A DNA stretch of 64,000 nt, taken from contig PQAS01000058.1 of assembly GCA_003104905.1 (NCBI GenBank), forward strand, positions 56,927-120,926, read 5' to 3'. A program made the translations under genes and the position numbers. This DNA comes from Candidatus Methanoperedentaceae archaeon. Its GTDB lineage: Archaea; Halobacteriota; Methanosarcinia; Methanosarcinales; Methanoperedenaceae. Every line of letters begins with the position of its first letter. Position 1 is the stretch's first letter. The notes below the pieces were generated by a model. It was not told where the DNA came from. It did no database searches and saw only the letters and a list, made by a program, of their open reading frames with translations. Shown one piece after another: positions 52,651-61,996 of this stretch.

Positions 52651-53634
52651 ATGGAATGTCCTGGGAAGTGGTCCTCAAGCATAGGCTTCATCCTTGCCAG
52701 CATAGGCTCACCCAATGGAACTATAGCAGTATTGGTCGTGCTTTCTGCCTTTTTTTCCGGTTCTGAAACAGCGCTTATTTCCGTGCATAAAATACGGATC
52801 AGGCACCTGGCAGATAGCGGGAATAACAATGCATCAATACTTATTAAATTACTTGAAAATCCTGAAGAATTACTTACTGCGATCCTGATTGGCGACAATA
52901 TTGTCAATATCACCGCTTCAGTGTTTGCTGCAGATGCTGCACTGTGGTTTTTTGGAAGCAGCGGGATTGCGATAGCTATGGGTGTAATGACACTGCTAAT
53001 CCTTGTTTTCAGCGAAGTTTTCCCAAAAACGCTTGCTTCAAGGCATTCTGAATCGATATCTCTGCTAATAGCGAAGCCCATAAGTCTGGTCATCTATATA
53101 CTCAAACCCATCATCTGGATATTAACAACATTCATTAATTTCTTAATTGTGCTTCCTGGAGGGAAAGATCGGGTTAAGCATCCGTTCGTTACAGAAGAAA
53201 TAATTAAAATGATGCTGAGAGTCGGAGAAAAGGAAGGGACTATTGAGAGACATGAAAGGGAGATTATCCATAAAGTCTTTGAATTTTCAGACAAGAAAGC
53301 AAATGAAGTGATGACTCCAAAAGAAAAAATGGTGTGATATAAAATGAATCCTGACAACATCGTTGGCATGATATATGCTAAGGATTTCCTGAAATTCAGA
53401 GACCATGAGCTGAGCCAGATAAAAGTGCACCAGATTTTGCGTTCTGTCCTGATTGTTAAACCCGGACGAAAAATTTCTCTGCTCCTGAAAGAACTCCAGC
53501 AGAAGAAAATAAATATTTCAGTGGTAGTGGATGATACTAAGATAGTAATTGGATTATTATCTATTGAAGATATTTTGGAGGAACTGGTTGGCGAAATCTT
53601 TGATGAATATGATATATCCCCGGAATATTCATAA
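52651..53634 (+). pseudogene. CNNM/CorC-type DUF21-CBS transporter, split with internal deletion
   Basis: The first frame (52651-53337, 228 aa) has the DUF21 membrane domain (VLSAFFSGSETALISVHKIRIRHLAD, FSEVFPKTLASRHSE) and ends after NEVMTPKEKMV at a TGA. The second (ATG 53344-53634, 96 aa) resumes with NPDNIVGMIYAKDFLKF, a position well inside the CBS pair. Intact relatives have some 25-30 residues between these points (the core of CBS1), and a C-terminal CorC_HlyC domain that is also missing here. It is therefore an internally deleted gene, or two separate short proteins. Intact homologues are linked to Mg2+ or Na+ export. Confidence 0.75.
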
Positions 53635-53712
53635 AATCTTAAATGTAATAAGGGTGATATAATTAAACCATTAACATTAGGGTGGATGTAAATAACTTCA
53701 AATTGGATAACA

Positions 53713-54672
53713 ATGCCATCAGAAATGACCTTAAATCTGCTATTGTTCCTCATTTCAGTCCCCATCGTTATAAAATCCAGCGATATTTTCACTGAAGGAG
53801 CTTCAAAATTAGCCAAGATGCTCCGAGTTTCCGATTTCGTCATTGGGATTACTGTTGTAGCCCTGGGAACCTCACTGCCCGAACTAGCTTCAGATGTATA
53901 TGCATCGTACATCGACCATGGTCAAATAGCTGTCGGGGATATCATCGGGAGCAATATCACTAACATCGCCCTGATCCTGGGTGTGACATGCATTATTAAA
54001 CCACTTGCTATAAAACACACTGAAATTTATAGTGGCAGTATACATCTTATAATACTGACCCTTGCATCTGCATTCATACTCTTCGCAGGTGGAATTGGAC
54101 GGATTGGTGGGGCTATATTCATAATTTTGTACATTTTTTATTTGAGGCATTCAATCATTACATACAGGGAATTGGGTGTTGAATATATCGGAAAAAATGG
54201 TATTATTAAAAATATTTTCGAAGTGATAATAGGATTGACTGGCATACTCATAGGAGCTAGGATTCTTGTAAATTCAATGATCGGACTCTCCATGGCTTAT
54301 GAAGTATCAGAATATCTTATTGCCCTCCTGCTCATGTCTATCGGGACTTCTTTGCCTGAACTGTTTGTTTCAGTATCATCTGCACGGAAAGGATACATGA
54401 CAATGGCGCTTGGGAATATCATTGGAAGCAATGTTGCAAATATATTGTGGGTTCTTGGAGTTGCCGCTGTTGTAAGGCCCATCATCATAACTCCTGAACT
54501 TATTCTTACTCAAGTTTTAATCATGCTGCTGCTATCTATATTACTAATCATTTTTAAAAGATCAGGGTATATGATCGACAGGAGAGAAGGGGCTATATTT
54601 TTGGGGATATATGTACTTTTTGTTATTGTAAGCATAGCATTTGGGAATGATTTTAAACAACCGGAAATTTAG
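53713..54672 (+). CDS. Na+/Ca2+ exchanger family protein (CaCA, YrbG-like)
   Basis: This 319-aa membrane protein has the two inverted alpha repeats of the CaCA family. Repeat 1 reads FVIGITVVALGTSLPELASDVYA and GDIIGSNITNIALILGV. Repeat 2 reads YLIALLLMSIGTSLPELFVSVSSARKG and LGNIIGSNVANILWVLGV. All key acidic residues of GTSLPE are present, so it should be an active cation exchanger in the cell membrane. It sits with other cation-related genes. Confidence 0.92.
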   Translation: MPSEMTLNLLLFLISVPIVIKSSDIFTEGASKLAKMLRVSDFVIGITVVALGTSLPELASDVYASYIDHGQIAVGDIIGSNITNIALILGVTCIIKPLAIKHTEIYSGSIHLIILTLASAFILFAGGIGRIGGAIFIILYIFYLRHSIITYRELGVEYIGKNGIIKNIFEVIIGLTGILIGARILVNSMIGLSMAYEVSEYLIALLLMSIGTSLPELFVSVSSARKGYMTMALGNIIGSNVANILWVLGVAAVVRPIIITPELILTQVLIMLLLSILLIIFKRSGYMIDRREGAIFLGIYVLFVIVSIAFGNDFKQPEI

Positions 54673-54720
54673 TTATAATATAACAAATATAATGTACAAA
54701 AAGGATATAAAGTTGGTTGA

Positions 54721-55392
54721 ATGTCAAATCAAATATATCCAAGGATTAGAGCGTCATTTATTGTTTTTTTATTTTTTATCCTCGTATTAGTTTTCATATT
54801 TATAAGCTTAAATATATTTGGCACTGCTTTCAGGAGACTTGGATTTGCCCCTGAATATTCGGTCTATTTTCTTTTTTTGTCACTGCCTTGCAGTTACCTG
54901 AACATTCCTATTAAAAAGATCAGGTCGCACGAACCGGTTATTTCAGATAAGGCAAGTGATGTGCTCAGGTCAGGCCTATATGCTTCATCTCCTAAAATGT
55001 ATAGTGCAATAGCTGTAAACATAGGAGGTGCTGTTATTCCTATGATAATGTCCTTATTCCTGTTATCAAAAGCAAAACCGATTAATGTTTTAGTAGGAAT
55101 TCTTGTTATGACAATAATTATTCATAAGATTGCTCGACCTGTGAAAGGTTCAGGGATAGCGATTCATGCCCTGCTCCCTCCGTTTCTGGCGGCATTTGTG
55201 GCAATTATTATCTCTCCTCAAAATGCACCTGTTATCGCCTATATCTCCGGTACGATTGGATGTATTCTTGGTATTGACATACTCAACCTGAATAAAATCC
55301 ATTACCTTGGAGTGCCATTAGTATCTATCGGCGGAGCAGGGACATTTGATGCAATATTTCTGACGGGCATAATATCAGTGCTGCTGGCATAG
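54721..55392 (+). CDS. DUF1614-family membrane protein
   Basis: This 223-aa protein has about six membrane helices. Its typical phrases are NIFGTAFRRLGFAP, LPCSYLNIPIKKI, AVNIGGAVIPMIMSLFLL and a final LGVPLVSIGGAGTFDAIFLTGIISVLLA. DUF1614 proteins have no known function. It has no overlap with the exchanger 48 nt upstream but is on the same strand. Confidence 0.75.
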   Translation: MSNQIYPRIRASFIVFLFFILVLVFIFISLNIFGTAFRRLGFAPEYSVYFLFLSLPCSYLNIPIKKIRSHEPVISDKASDVLRSGLYASSPKMYSAIAVNIGGAVIPMIMSLFLLSKAKPINVLVGILVMTIIIHKIARPVKGSGIAIHALLPPFLAAFVAIIISPQNAPVIAYISGTIGCILGIDILNLNKIHYLGVPLVSIGGAGTFDAIFLTGIISVLLA

Positions 55393-55624
55393 GATACCTG
55401 ATTTTATCGAAAAAGCTGGTCTTTTGCCAGGCTTTCCATGAATTCTCAGATACTGAGGCATAATATTTTTCAGTTATGCGAGCTCTAATTCTCAAATGTG
55501 ATGTCCCGTCCCAAAATTTTAAACAGTCTCTAGATTTCGATATGTATATATATGATTAATACTTCCTTCCGTTGGAGATTACATGGGAATGTTATGCAAT
55601 CTCTGAAATACTGGGAGGGTAAAC

Positions 55625-58600
55625 ATGAATCTGAAAATACAAATATTAATTATTTCTGTAATTCTTATGACGGGACTCGCGGCGGCCGAAACACAGTTAA
55701 TCATTAATTCAATAGACGCGGATCAGGTCGTCCAGGTCGGGGATATGGATAACCTTGGTTTTGGATGGCCTCCGGGATTTGATGTTTTTTCAGGAATGTC
55801 CACTCCGATTCATAGTTATCCATTTCAACCGGGAGTGGAAGACCCGCCCGGTACGGATATGATAATGGTAGGAACAAGTTATAATGGAAGCCCTCCGGCA
55901 GGTATGGATGGATATACCCGTTCTACAAAACGTCCGGCAAATCTTCCGCAAGTTATCAATATGCGGTATGATGTAAAGGGTGTGCAGGTAAATTCATCTA
56001 CTTTTCAGATGTTTGTGGATGATTTCCAGTCTCCTGTGTGGAAGAGCAAGTTCCAGGTTACTTTGAATGGAAAGCGAGCTTCTTTTATGGAAGATGTTCT
56101 CAACACTCTTGTCCAATCAGGACCTATAGGCAAACTCATAACTGTCCAGATTCCTTCGAATTTCCTGCCTATGGTCAGGAGCGGTCAAATAAACATCTCG
56201 ATTGATGATCCCACCACAGGTGCAGGGGATGGTTTTGCCATTGATTTCGTCCGCCTCCTGATAAATCCCCACATCACTACAGTGGGAAATATATCGGGCA
56301 AGGTGATTGATAACTCAACCGGAGCCCCTCTTAAAGGAGTAGTCATATCAGCCTCAGGCACAGTGATAACAAGAACCATAAGTGGCGGCAAATACCTCCT
56401 GGAAGGCGTACCCGCAGGACTTGTTGTTGTGAATGCCTCGAAAAAAGGATATATCCCGCAATCCAAGTCCATAGATCTGATTGCAGGATCGAATATATCC
56501 CTGAACTTTGCCCTTCAACCGATAGCAAAACAGACCATTGTGGAAAATAATAATGGATACGATTTAATCTCTTACGTTGATGGCTTAAAGGATGTAATAA
56601 ATGGAGATTTGAATTATCGCCGATGGGATGGAGTATGGAGGCCAAAAACCGAATTAAATATTTCTAACGGAAGTTGGCCCTACCGGATATCCCAAAATAA
56701 ATCGATCGCTAATTTCAATTTGGATGGTATTACACTCAGTATCCCAAAAGCAAATACAAAGTTCAAACAGAAATTAGATTCCATCAGTTATGACCTGATA
56801 TATTCAAAATCAGATTTGCTGGGAAAAGAATTTCTTGATATTAATTATAGCCTGAAATCAAAAAAACAGGTAATAGAATATAAGGATGATTTTAATATAA
56901 GATATGGCCGCCTTCATTTTAAGGCAGGGACAGAACATATATCCGTACATGACGATACACTCAAGAATTATACGGAAGACGGAAAAGTATTCCAGGATGT
57001 AACATATCTGGATAATGAAGATTACGATTTCAGGATAGTTGATGGCAATATCAGGCTGGCATTTAAGAACAAGTCAATTAATAAATTGCATGGCAACGTA
57101 ATTATAGAGATCAGGACATGGGAAATAGTTGGCGCGAATAATTCATTGTGGGGGGGGAATGTAACATTCGATTCAACAACAGAGGTCAGGTCTACCGGTA
57201 ATGTGGAGCTGAGACAGAAAGTTGATGATTACTCATTATATACGAGGTTCGATGAAGGAACCGGGATAACAATACACAATGAGAATATTTCGAATGTCCT
57301 TGAAGGTTATCTTGAAGGTTCTATGGGAAATGATTCCACTTCAGGTAAATATGTCCCGGGTAGATATGGACAGGCATTTTATTTCAATGGCATTGATAAT
57401 AAGGTCTTATTCAATGATCATTCGGACTTGAGATTGCCATTTGATTTTACGATTTCGTTGTATCTGAATCTGACTCCGGGAGTTGACAATCTTGATACGG
57501 ATATTATAAGAAAAGGCAGCACTGCTACTGCTTCCCCGAAAGCATGGTATAAATTGGAGCTTACGGACAACATGATTCATGGAGACATACAAAAAGGAAG
57601 TACCACAGACCATTTCTATGATATAATGCAGCGTATGGATGGAAACTGGCATTTCCTTACTTTTACACGAAAATCTGAGACATGCAGTTTGATGGTGGAC
57701 GATGTTGTCGTAAAATCCGGAACATGCGGGAAAAACACCGCAAACACTGCCAGATTCAGCATAGGGGCGAAGGACACCTATATACAAACGACTGGACTGG
57801 ATTTTACTAATGGATTTATTGATGAAGTAAGGATATACAACCGCCAGTTGAATACTTCGGAACTCGCATTGATACGCGATAATTCACATTATCCGGCAGG
57901 TACGGTCACCCGTAACCTTTCCTCTCTTATTCACGCGGGGGAAGAGTTAAAGGAATCGGGATGCAATGGAACATGGGATAGATCCACAACGAAAGTGGAT
58001 ATCATGGCCAGTACTGATAATATCGTATGGGATACAATACAATCCAATGCAATTGCAAATACTGGTTATATTGTCATTCCCGGGAACAATTATACTTTGT
58101 CAAGATGTTCATTAAGTACATCTGATCCTTCAAAGACTCCGATAATTGAAAGTATCAGGGCAAGAATAGGTCCGAAAGCATCATCTTATAACATTTCACT
58201 ATCAACATCGCCTGAAGGTCTAAGCCCTCAACCCCTGGGGGGAGGCCAATATACTTATGGGGAGAATATAACCGTTACAGCACAACCGGTCAATGGTTAT
58301 TCTTTCCGGAATTGGACTGAAGGAAACAGTCAGGTATCTGCAAGCGCAGCATATAAATTCACAGTGACAGGAAATAGAAATTTAATGGCTGTATATACAC
58401 AGGATACTGAACCTGCCGACTCTCTGGCAGGATGGTGGAGATTTGACAATGAAAGCGGTGAAAATTCCACCTTCTTCCGTGACTGGAGCGATCATGGAAA
58501 TAGTGCTATGTGTATATTGACATCCTGCCCCACTATAACATCAGGAAAATCTGGAAATGCATTGAATTTTGATGGATCCAATGATTATATAATTGCAGGA

Positions 58601-59068
58601 AATGGATCAAGTCTTGATATTACAGGCAACATCACAGTTGAAGCGTGGGTAAAACCTGGAAGATTAGAAACAGCATATCTTGTGAAAAAGGCTACACGAG
58701 ATTTTACTGACGGCTATGAACTTTCTTTGAGTAAGGTTACCGGTAAAGCCTACTTCAGGGTTAACCAGAAAACTTCACACAACACTTACAAGCTCTTTAG
58801 CAGTACTTCGTATCCGGTTGATGGCAATACCTGGATCCATTTGGCTGGAGTATTTAATGGAAGCGATGTGCAGATTTATTTCAATGGCAAACTTGAAAAC
58901 AGCATGTCAGGTCCGGCAAATATTTCATCTAACACCGATAATTTGAAAATTGGCGGTCCTGATGATACAAGATATTTCAAAGGAGCTATGGATGAAATTC
59001 GCATATGGAATCGGGCATTAAGTCCCGATGAAATAAATGCTTCCTACAATTCAGGAATTATCCGGTAA
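55625..59068 (+). CDS. Large secreted protein: CarboxypepD_reg-like, two LamG-like domains, InlB-type repeat
   Basis: This 1147-aa protein begins with a signal peptide (LKIQILIISVILMTGLAAAET) after a GGGAGGG ribosome-binding site. A beta-rich N-terminal domain (about 25-215) is followed by a carboxypeptidase-regulatory-like domain (GNISGKVIDNSTGAPLKGVVISASG, about 218-295). About 540-760 is a LamG/concanavalin-like domain (GQAFYFNGIDNKVLF...FIDEVRIYNRQLN). An InlB-type repeat lies at about 855-925 (SPEGLSPQPLGGG). A second LamG ends it (ALNFDGSNDYIIAGNG...DEIRIWNRALSPDEI). It shares the InlB repeat type with the 17081 protein. Glycan or surface binding is likely. Confidence 0.85.
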   Translation: MNLKIQILIISVILMTGLAAAETQLIINSIDADQVVQVGDMDNLGFGWPPGFDVFSGMSTPIHSYPFQPGVEDPPGTDMIMVGTSYNGSPPAGMDGYTRSTKRPANLPQVINMRYDVKGVQVNSSTFQMFVDDFQSPVWKSKFQVTLNGKRASFMEDVLNTLVQSGPIGKLITVQIPSNFLPMVRSGQINISIDDPTTGAGDGFAIDFVRLLINPHITTVGNISGKVIDNSTGAPLKGVVISASGTVITRTISGGKYLLEGVPAGLVVVNASKKGYIPQSKSIDLIAGSNISLNFALQPIAKQTIVENNNGYDLISYVDGLKDVINGDLNYRRWDGVWRPKTELNISNGSWPYRISQNKSIANFNLDGITLSIPKANTKFKQKLDSISYDLIYSKSDLLGKEFLDINYSLKSKKQVIEYKDDFNIRYGRLHFKAGTEHISVHDDTLKNYTEDGKVFQDVTYLDNEDYDFRIVDGNIRLAFKNKSINKLHGNVIIEIRTWEIVGANNSLWGGNVTFDSTTEVRSTGNVELRQKVDDYSLYTRFDEGTGITIHNENISNVLEGYLEGSMGNDSTSGKYVPGRYGQAFYFNGIDNKVLFNDHSDLRLPFDFTISLYLNLTPGVDNLDTDIIRKGSTATASPKAWYKLELTDNMIHGDIQKGSTTDHFYDIMQRMDGNWHFLTFTRKSETCSLMVDDVVVKSGTCGKNTANTARFSIGAKDTYIQTTGLDFTNGFIDEVRIYNRQLNTSELALIRDNSHYPAGTVTRNLSSLIHAGEELKESGCNGTWDRSTTKVDIMASTDNIVWDTIQSNAIANTGYIVIPGNNYTLSRCSLSTSDPSKTPIIESIRARIGPKASSYNISLSTSPEGLSPQPLGGGQYTYGENITVTAQPVNGYSFRNWTEGNSQVSASAAYKFTVTGNRNLMAVYTQDTEPADSLAGWWRFDNESGENSTFFRDWSDHGNSAMCILTSCPTITSGKSGNALNFDGSNDYIIAGNGSSLDITGNITVEAWVKPGRLETAYLVKKATRDFTDGYELSLSKVTGKAYFRVNQKTSHNTYKLFSSTSYPVDGNTWIHLAGVFNGSDVQIYFNGKLENSMSGPANISSNTDNLKIGGPDDTRYFKGAMDEIRIWNRALSPDEINASYNSGIIR

Positions 59069-59119
59069 TTCGATGTCAAAAGAAAGGATTTTATATATCC
59101 TGTTGTTATTAATCCGGCC

Positions 59120-59317
59120 ATGAAGATAAAGAAATGCTGTTATATGGATAGAGACTGCATACCGGCTTGTGTTGCATATAGTAATGCAAAAGAGTTAGGT
59201 GAAAATGCAAAACAAATGGGTTTGAATGATATGCACTGCATGCGTCTTATTACGGACTTTGCCAGCTTAGTTAATTTGAATGACTCTGAATATCCGGAAA
59301 ATGAAGATGAATTTTAA
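59120..59317 (+). CDS. Small Cys-rich protein
   Basis: This 65-aa protein starts KIKKCCYMDRDCIPACVAY, with Cys at 6, 7, 13, 17 and 40 (C-C-x5-C-x3-C...C). A TATA element TTTATATAT lies about 26 nt before the ATG without ribosome-binding site, as in leaderless archaeal genes. The Cys pattern suggests metal or Fe-S binding. I do not recognise the family. Confidence 0.6.
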   Translation: MKIKKCCYMDRDCIPACVAYSNAKELGENAKQMGLNDMHCMRLITDFASLVNLNDSEYPENEDEF

Positions 59318-59411
59318 GCAAAAGAATCGTGCTCTTTACATTCAATTCTTACGGTCGTAGCCACCGATAGCTTAAAGTACTTTATAGTAGAAAAGAGTAC
59401 TCCCCTATCAT

Positions 59412-59441
59412 CCGTAGGAGACAATAGTCGAATAACTACGG
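59412..59441 (+). promoter_or_regulatory. Hairpin in rpl1 leader overlapping the ribosome-binding site
   Basis: CCGTAG 59412-59417 pairs with CTACGG 59436-59441. The right arm overlaps the first bases of the GGGAGGA ribosome-binding site (59440-59446) for TTG 59453. In Methanococcus, L1 represses its own operon by binding a 23S-like structure at the start of the mRNA. A similar device is possible here but the L1 target itself is not obvious. Confidence 0.4.
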
Positions 59442-59452
59442 GAGGAATTATA

Positions 59453-60094
59453 TTGGAACATGAAAAAATACTTGAAGCTGTTACGCAGGCTTTAGAAAAG
59501 TCTCCGCAGCGAAAATTTTCAGAAAGCATTGATCTTGCTATCAACCTTAAGAATCTTGATATGAACCAGCCCACGAACAGGCTCGATGAAGAAATAATCC
59601 TTCCAAACGGCCTGGGAAGACCTATAAAGATAGCGGTATTTGCAAAAGGTGATACCGCACAGAGGGCGAAAGCTGCAGGTGCAGATTATGTTTTTGATCC
59701 CGAAGAAATTAGCGTTCTTGGGGAAGATAAGGCAAGAACTAAAAATCTGGCAGAAGAAGTGACCTTCTTCATAGCAGAAGCCGCTTACATGCCTGTTATC
59801 GGTAAAACCCTTGGTCAGGTACTTGGTCCCAGGGGCAAAATGCCCATACCTTTGACACCGGATAAAGATGTCGTCCAGGTAATAAACAAGTCCAAGAATT
59901 CAATAAAGGTAAGATCCAAGGATAAGATGACATTCCATATTACGGTGGGCAAAAAAGATATGGACCCTGTGAAATTATCCCAGAACATCGAGGCGATAAT
60001 TAACCGTATTGAACACAGGTACGAACGCGGTATGTATAACGTCAAATCTATCTATGTCAAATCCACAATGGGACCTGCAATAAAGGTGGTATAA
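59453..60094 (+). CDS. rpl1: 50S ribosomal protein L1
   Basis: This 213-aa protein starts at TTG 59453, after GGGAGGA. Signature phrases are LPNGLGRPIKIAVFAKGD, AKAAGADYVF, VIGKTLGQVLGPRGKMPIPLTPD and MYNVKSIYVKSTMGPAIKVV. L1 forms the mobile stalk at the E site and is an operon repressor in archaea. It leads the L1-P0-P1 stalk operon; L11 is not directly upstream here. Confidence 0.95.
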   Translation: MEHEKILEAVTQALEKSPQRKFSESIDLAINLKNLDMNQPTNRLDEEIILPNGLGRPIKIAVFAKGDTAQRAKAAGADYVFDPEEISVLGEDKARTKNLAEEVTFFIAEAAYMPVIGKTLGQVLGPRGKMPIPLTPDKDVVQVINKSKNSIKVRSKDKMTFHITVGKKDMDPVKLSQNIEAIINRIEHRYERGMYNVKSIYVKSTMGPAIKVV

Positions 60095-60095
60095 A

Positions 60096-61118
60096 ATGTC
60101 AACAGAACTCGCACACCACAGTATTCATATCCCTAAATGGAAAAAAGATGAAATAGAGGATATAAAAAGACTGATCACTTCTCATTCGTCAGTCGGTATT
60201 GTTGGAATTCATGGAATTCCATCTAACCAGCTTCAATTGATGAGAAAGAGCCTGCGCGGTATCGCGGATCTCAAAATGTGCAGGAATTCTCTTATTGATC
60301 GGGCACTTGCGGAATCATCCGATGAAGTTAAGCAGATAAACAAGTATGTTGAAGACCAGACTGCGCTCTTATTCACAAATGAGAATCCTTTCAAACTCTT
60401 TAAGATCCTGGATAAAGGGAAGAAATCTGCGCCAATTAAAGGCGGAGCTGTTTCGCCAAAGGATATAATAGTCGAGAAAGGACCTACTTCTTTCCCTCCG
60501 GGGCCTATAGTGGGAGAATTGACTGGAGCAGGAATTGCGGCAGGTATCGAAGGTGGAAAAGTAGTTATCCGCCAGACCAAGACTGTTGCAAAGAAAGGCG
60601 ATGTCGTTGATGCAAAACTCGCATCTATCCTTTCACGCCTTGAAATACACCCAATAGAATTGGGACTTGACCTGCGTGCTGTTTACGAAAATGGCACGAT
60701 ATATGAGTCAAGTATCTTATCTGTCGATGAGTCGATATATACTAATAATCTGATGTTGGCGGTCCAGAGGGCATTTAATTTGTCGGTCAACTCAGCTTAT
60801 CCGGCTAAAGCCACGATCAGCACACTGCTTACAAAAGCAGCATCCCAGTCAAGGAATCTTGCAATTAACGCTGATCTGATAATACCGGAAATCATCGATG
60901 TACTGCTTGGAAAAGCAAATGCACAAATGATGTCTATTGCAAAATTGGCATTAGAGAAAGATGCAAATTCCGTAAGTAATAAAATAAAGGAAAAGCTTGC
61001 AGCAGCACCTGTGGCAAAGAAGCCTGAAGCTGCAAAAGCGCAGGCTGCTCCCGCGGAAGAAAAGAAAGAAGTAAAACAGGAAGATATTGCAGCGGGCTTA
61101 GGCTCGTTATTCGGTTAA
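60096..61118 (+). CDS. rplP0: 50S ribosomal protein P0 (L10)
   Basis: This 340-aa protein has the archaeal L10/P0 layout: rRNA-binding N-terminal domain (WKKDEIEDIKRLITSHSSVGIVGIHGIPSNQLQLMRKSLRG), central insert (SAPIKGGAVSPKDIIVEKGPTSFPPGPIVGEL), helical spine for L12 dimers, and the charged Ala/Lys-rich hinge ending in AAGLGSLFG. That tail is shared with P1 and binds elongation factors. It starts 1 nt after the rpl1 stop. Confidence 0.96.
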   Translation: MSTELAHHSIHIPKWKKDEIEDIKRLITSHSSVGIVGIHGIPSNQLQLMRKSLRGIADLKMCRNSLIDRALAESSDEVKQINKYVEDQTALLFTNENPFKLFKILDKGKKSAPIKGGAVSPKDIIVEKGPTSFPPGPIVGELTGAGIAAGIEGGKVVIRQTKTVAKKGDVVDAKLASILSRLEIHPIELGLDLRAVYENGTIYESSILSVDESIYTNNLMLAVQRAFNLSVNSAYPAKATISTLLTKAASQSRNLAINADLIIPEIIDVLLGKANAQMMSIAKLALEKDANSVSNKIKEKLAAAPVAKKPEAAKAQAAPAEEKKEVKQEDIAAGLGSLFG

Positions 61119-61139
61119 ATTCAATAAAAGGTGATTAAA

Positions 61140-61454
61140 ATGGAATACGTATATGCAGCGTTGTTATTACACAGCGCAGGAAAGAAAGTGACTGAAGAAG
61201 GAATAACTGCTGTTATCAAAGCAGCAGGTGTTGATGTTGATGCAGTAAGGGCAAAAGCGCTGGTTTCAGCTCTTGATGGTGTCAATATCGAAGAGGCCAT
61301 AGCAAAGGCAGCATTTGCAGCTCCGGCAGCAGCAGCCCCGGCAGCAGCCGCAGCGGCCGCCCCGGCAGCAGCAGAGGCGCCAAAGGCAGATGAAAAATCC
61401 AAAGAGAAAGCTGAAGAAAGCGGTATGGAAGGCCTCGGCGCCTTGTTCGGTTAA
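61140..61454 (+). CDS. rpl12: 50S ribosomal protein P1 (archaeal L12)
   Basis: ATG 61140 (GGTGAT just upstream) gives 104 aa. The N-terminal dimerisation domain [34 protein letters not shown], the Ala/Pro hinge ([16 protein letters not shown]) and the tail [10 protein letters not shown] are as in archaeal P1. The stalk of P0 and P1 dimers recruits translation factors. It is the last gene of the operon, and a terminator hairpin follows. Confidence 0.96.
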   Translation: MEYVYAALLLHSAGKKVTEEGITAVIKAAGVDVDAVRAKALVSALDGVNIEEAIAKAAFAAPAAAAPAAAAAAAPAAAEAPKADEKSKEKAEESGMEGLGALFG

Positions 61455-61495
61455 GAAGAATTCATATTCTTCTTAAATTTTTTTCTTTTTTGTTC
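61453..61495 (+). terminator. Terminator of the ribosomal stalk operon
   Basis: A perfect 9-bp stem AAGAAGAAT/ATTCTTCTT with a 4-base loop (61453-61474) begins within the rpl12 stop codon and is followed by a T-rich run to about 61495. Confidence 0.8.
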
Positions 61496-61552
61496 TTTCA
61501 ATTATTTCACTCTCTTAAAGTCTTAAATACATGTATCCACATAATTCCTTCA

Positions 61553-61996
61553 ATGAAAAAATCCGAAATACTCACCTGTTTTCAATGCGGCACCTGTACA
61601 GGAAGCTGCCCTTCAGGCAAGTATACAAGCCTCAATGTGAGACGAATTATTAAAGATTCAATAAGAAAAGATATCTCCGACCAGCTTGATTTGTGGATGT
61701 GCACCACCTGCTACAATTGCCAGGAGAGATGCCCGCGTGGAATAAAAATAACAGATGCCATCCTTTCCCTTCGTGCAAAAGCTGTGAAAAATGGCAGGAT
61801 ACTGCCAGCTCACAGGGCTGTATGCAAATTCCTTATTGAAACGGGACATTCAATTCCTATTGATGATATACATATTTCGATCCGGGAAAAAATAGGACTT
61901 GCACAGCCGGAAACAGTCAGCAAGTACCCTCTGGCTCTAAAAGATGTAAAAACACTCCTGGCTTCAACGGGTTTTGATGAGTTGATACAAGAATGA
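61553..61996 (+). CDS. hdrC: HdrC-like heterodisulfide reductase iron-sulfur subunit
   Basis: ATG 61553 gives 147 aa; the frame upstream to 61490 lies in the promoter and terminator region. Two [4Fe-4S] motifs are present: CFQCGTCTGSCP at the start and CTTCYNCQERCP. This is the HdrC pattern. The gene overlaps the next by 4 bp (ATGA). With HdrB it reduces the CoM-S-S-CoB heterodisulfide or a related disulfide. In methane oxidisers the reaction runs in reverse. Confidence 0.88.
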   Translation: MKKSEILTCFQCGTCTGSCPSGKYTSLNVRRIIKDSIRKDISDQLDLWMCTTCYNCQERCPRGIKITDAILSLRAKAVKNGRILPAHRAVCKFLIETGHSIPIDDIHISIREKIGLAQPETVSKYPLALKDVKTLLASTGFDELIQE

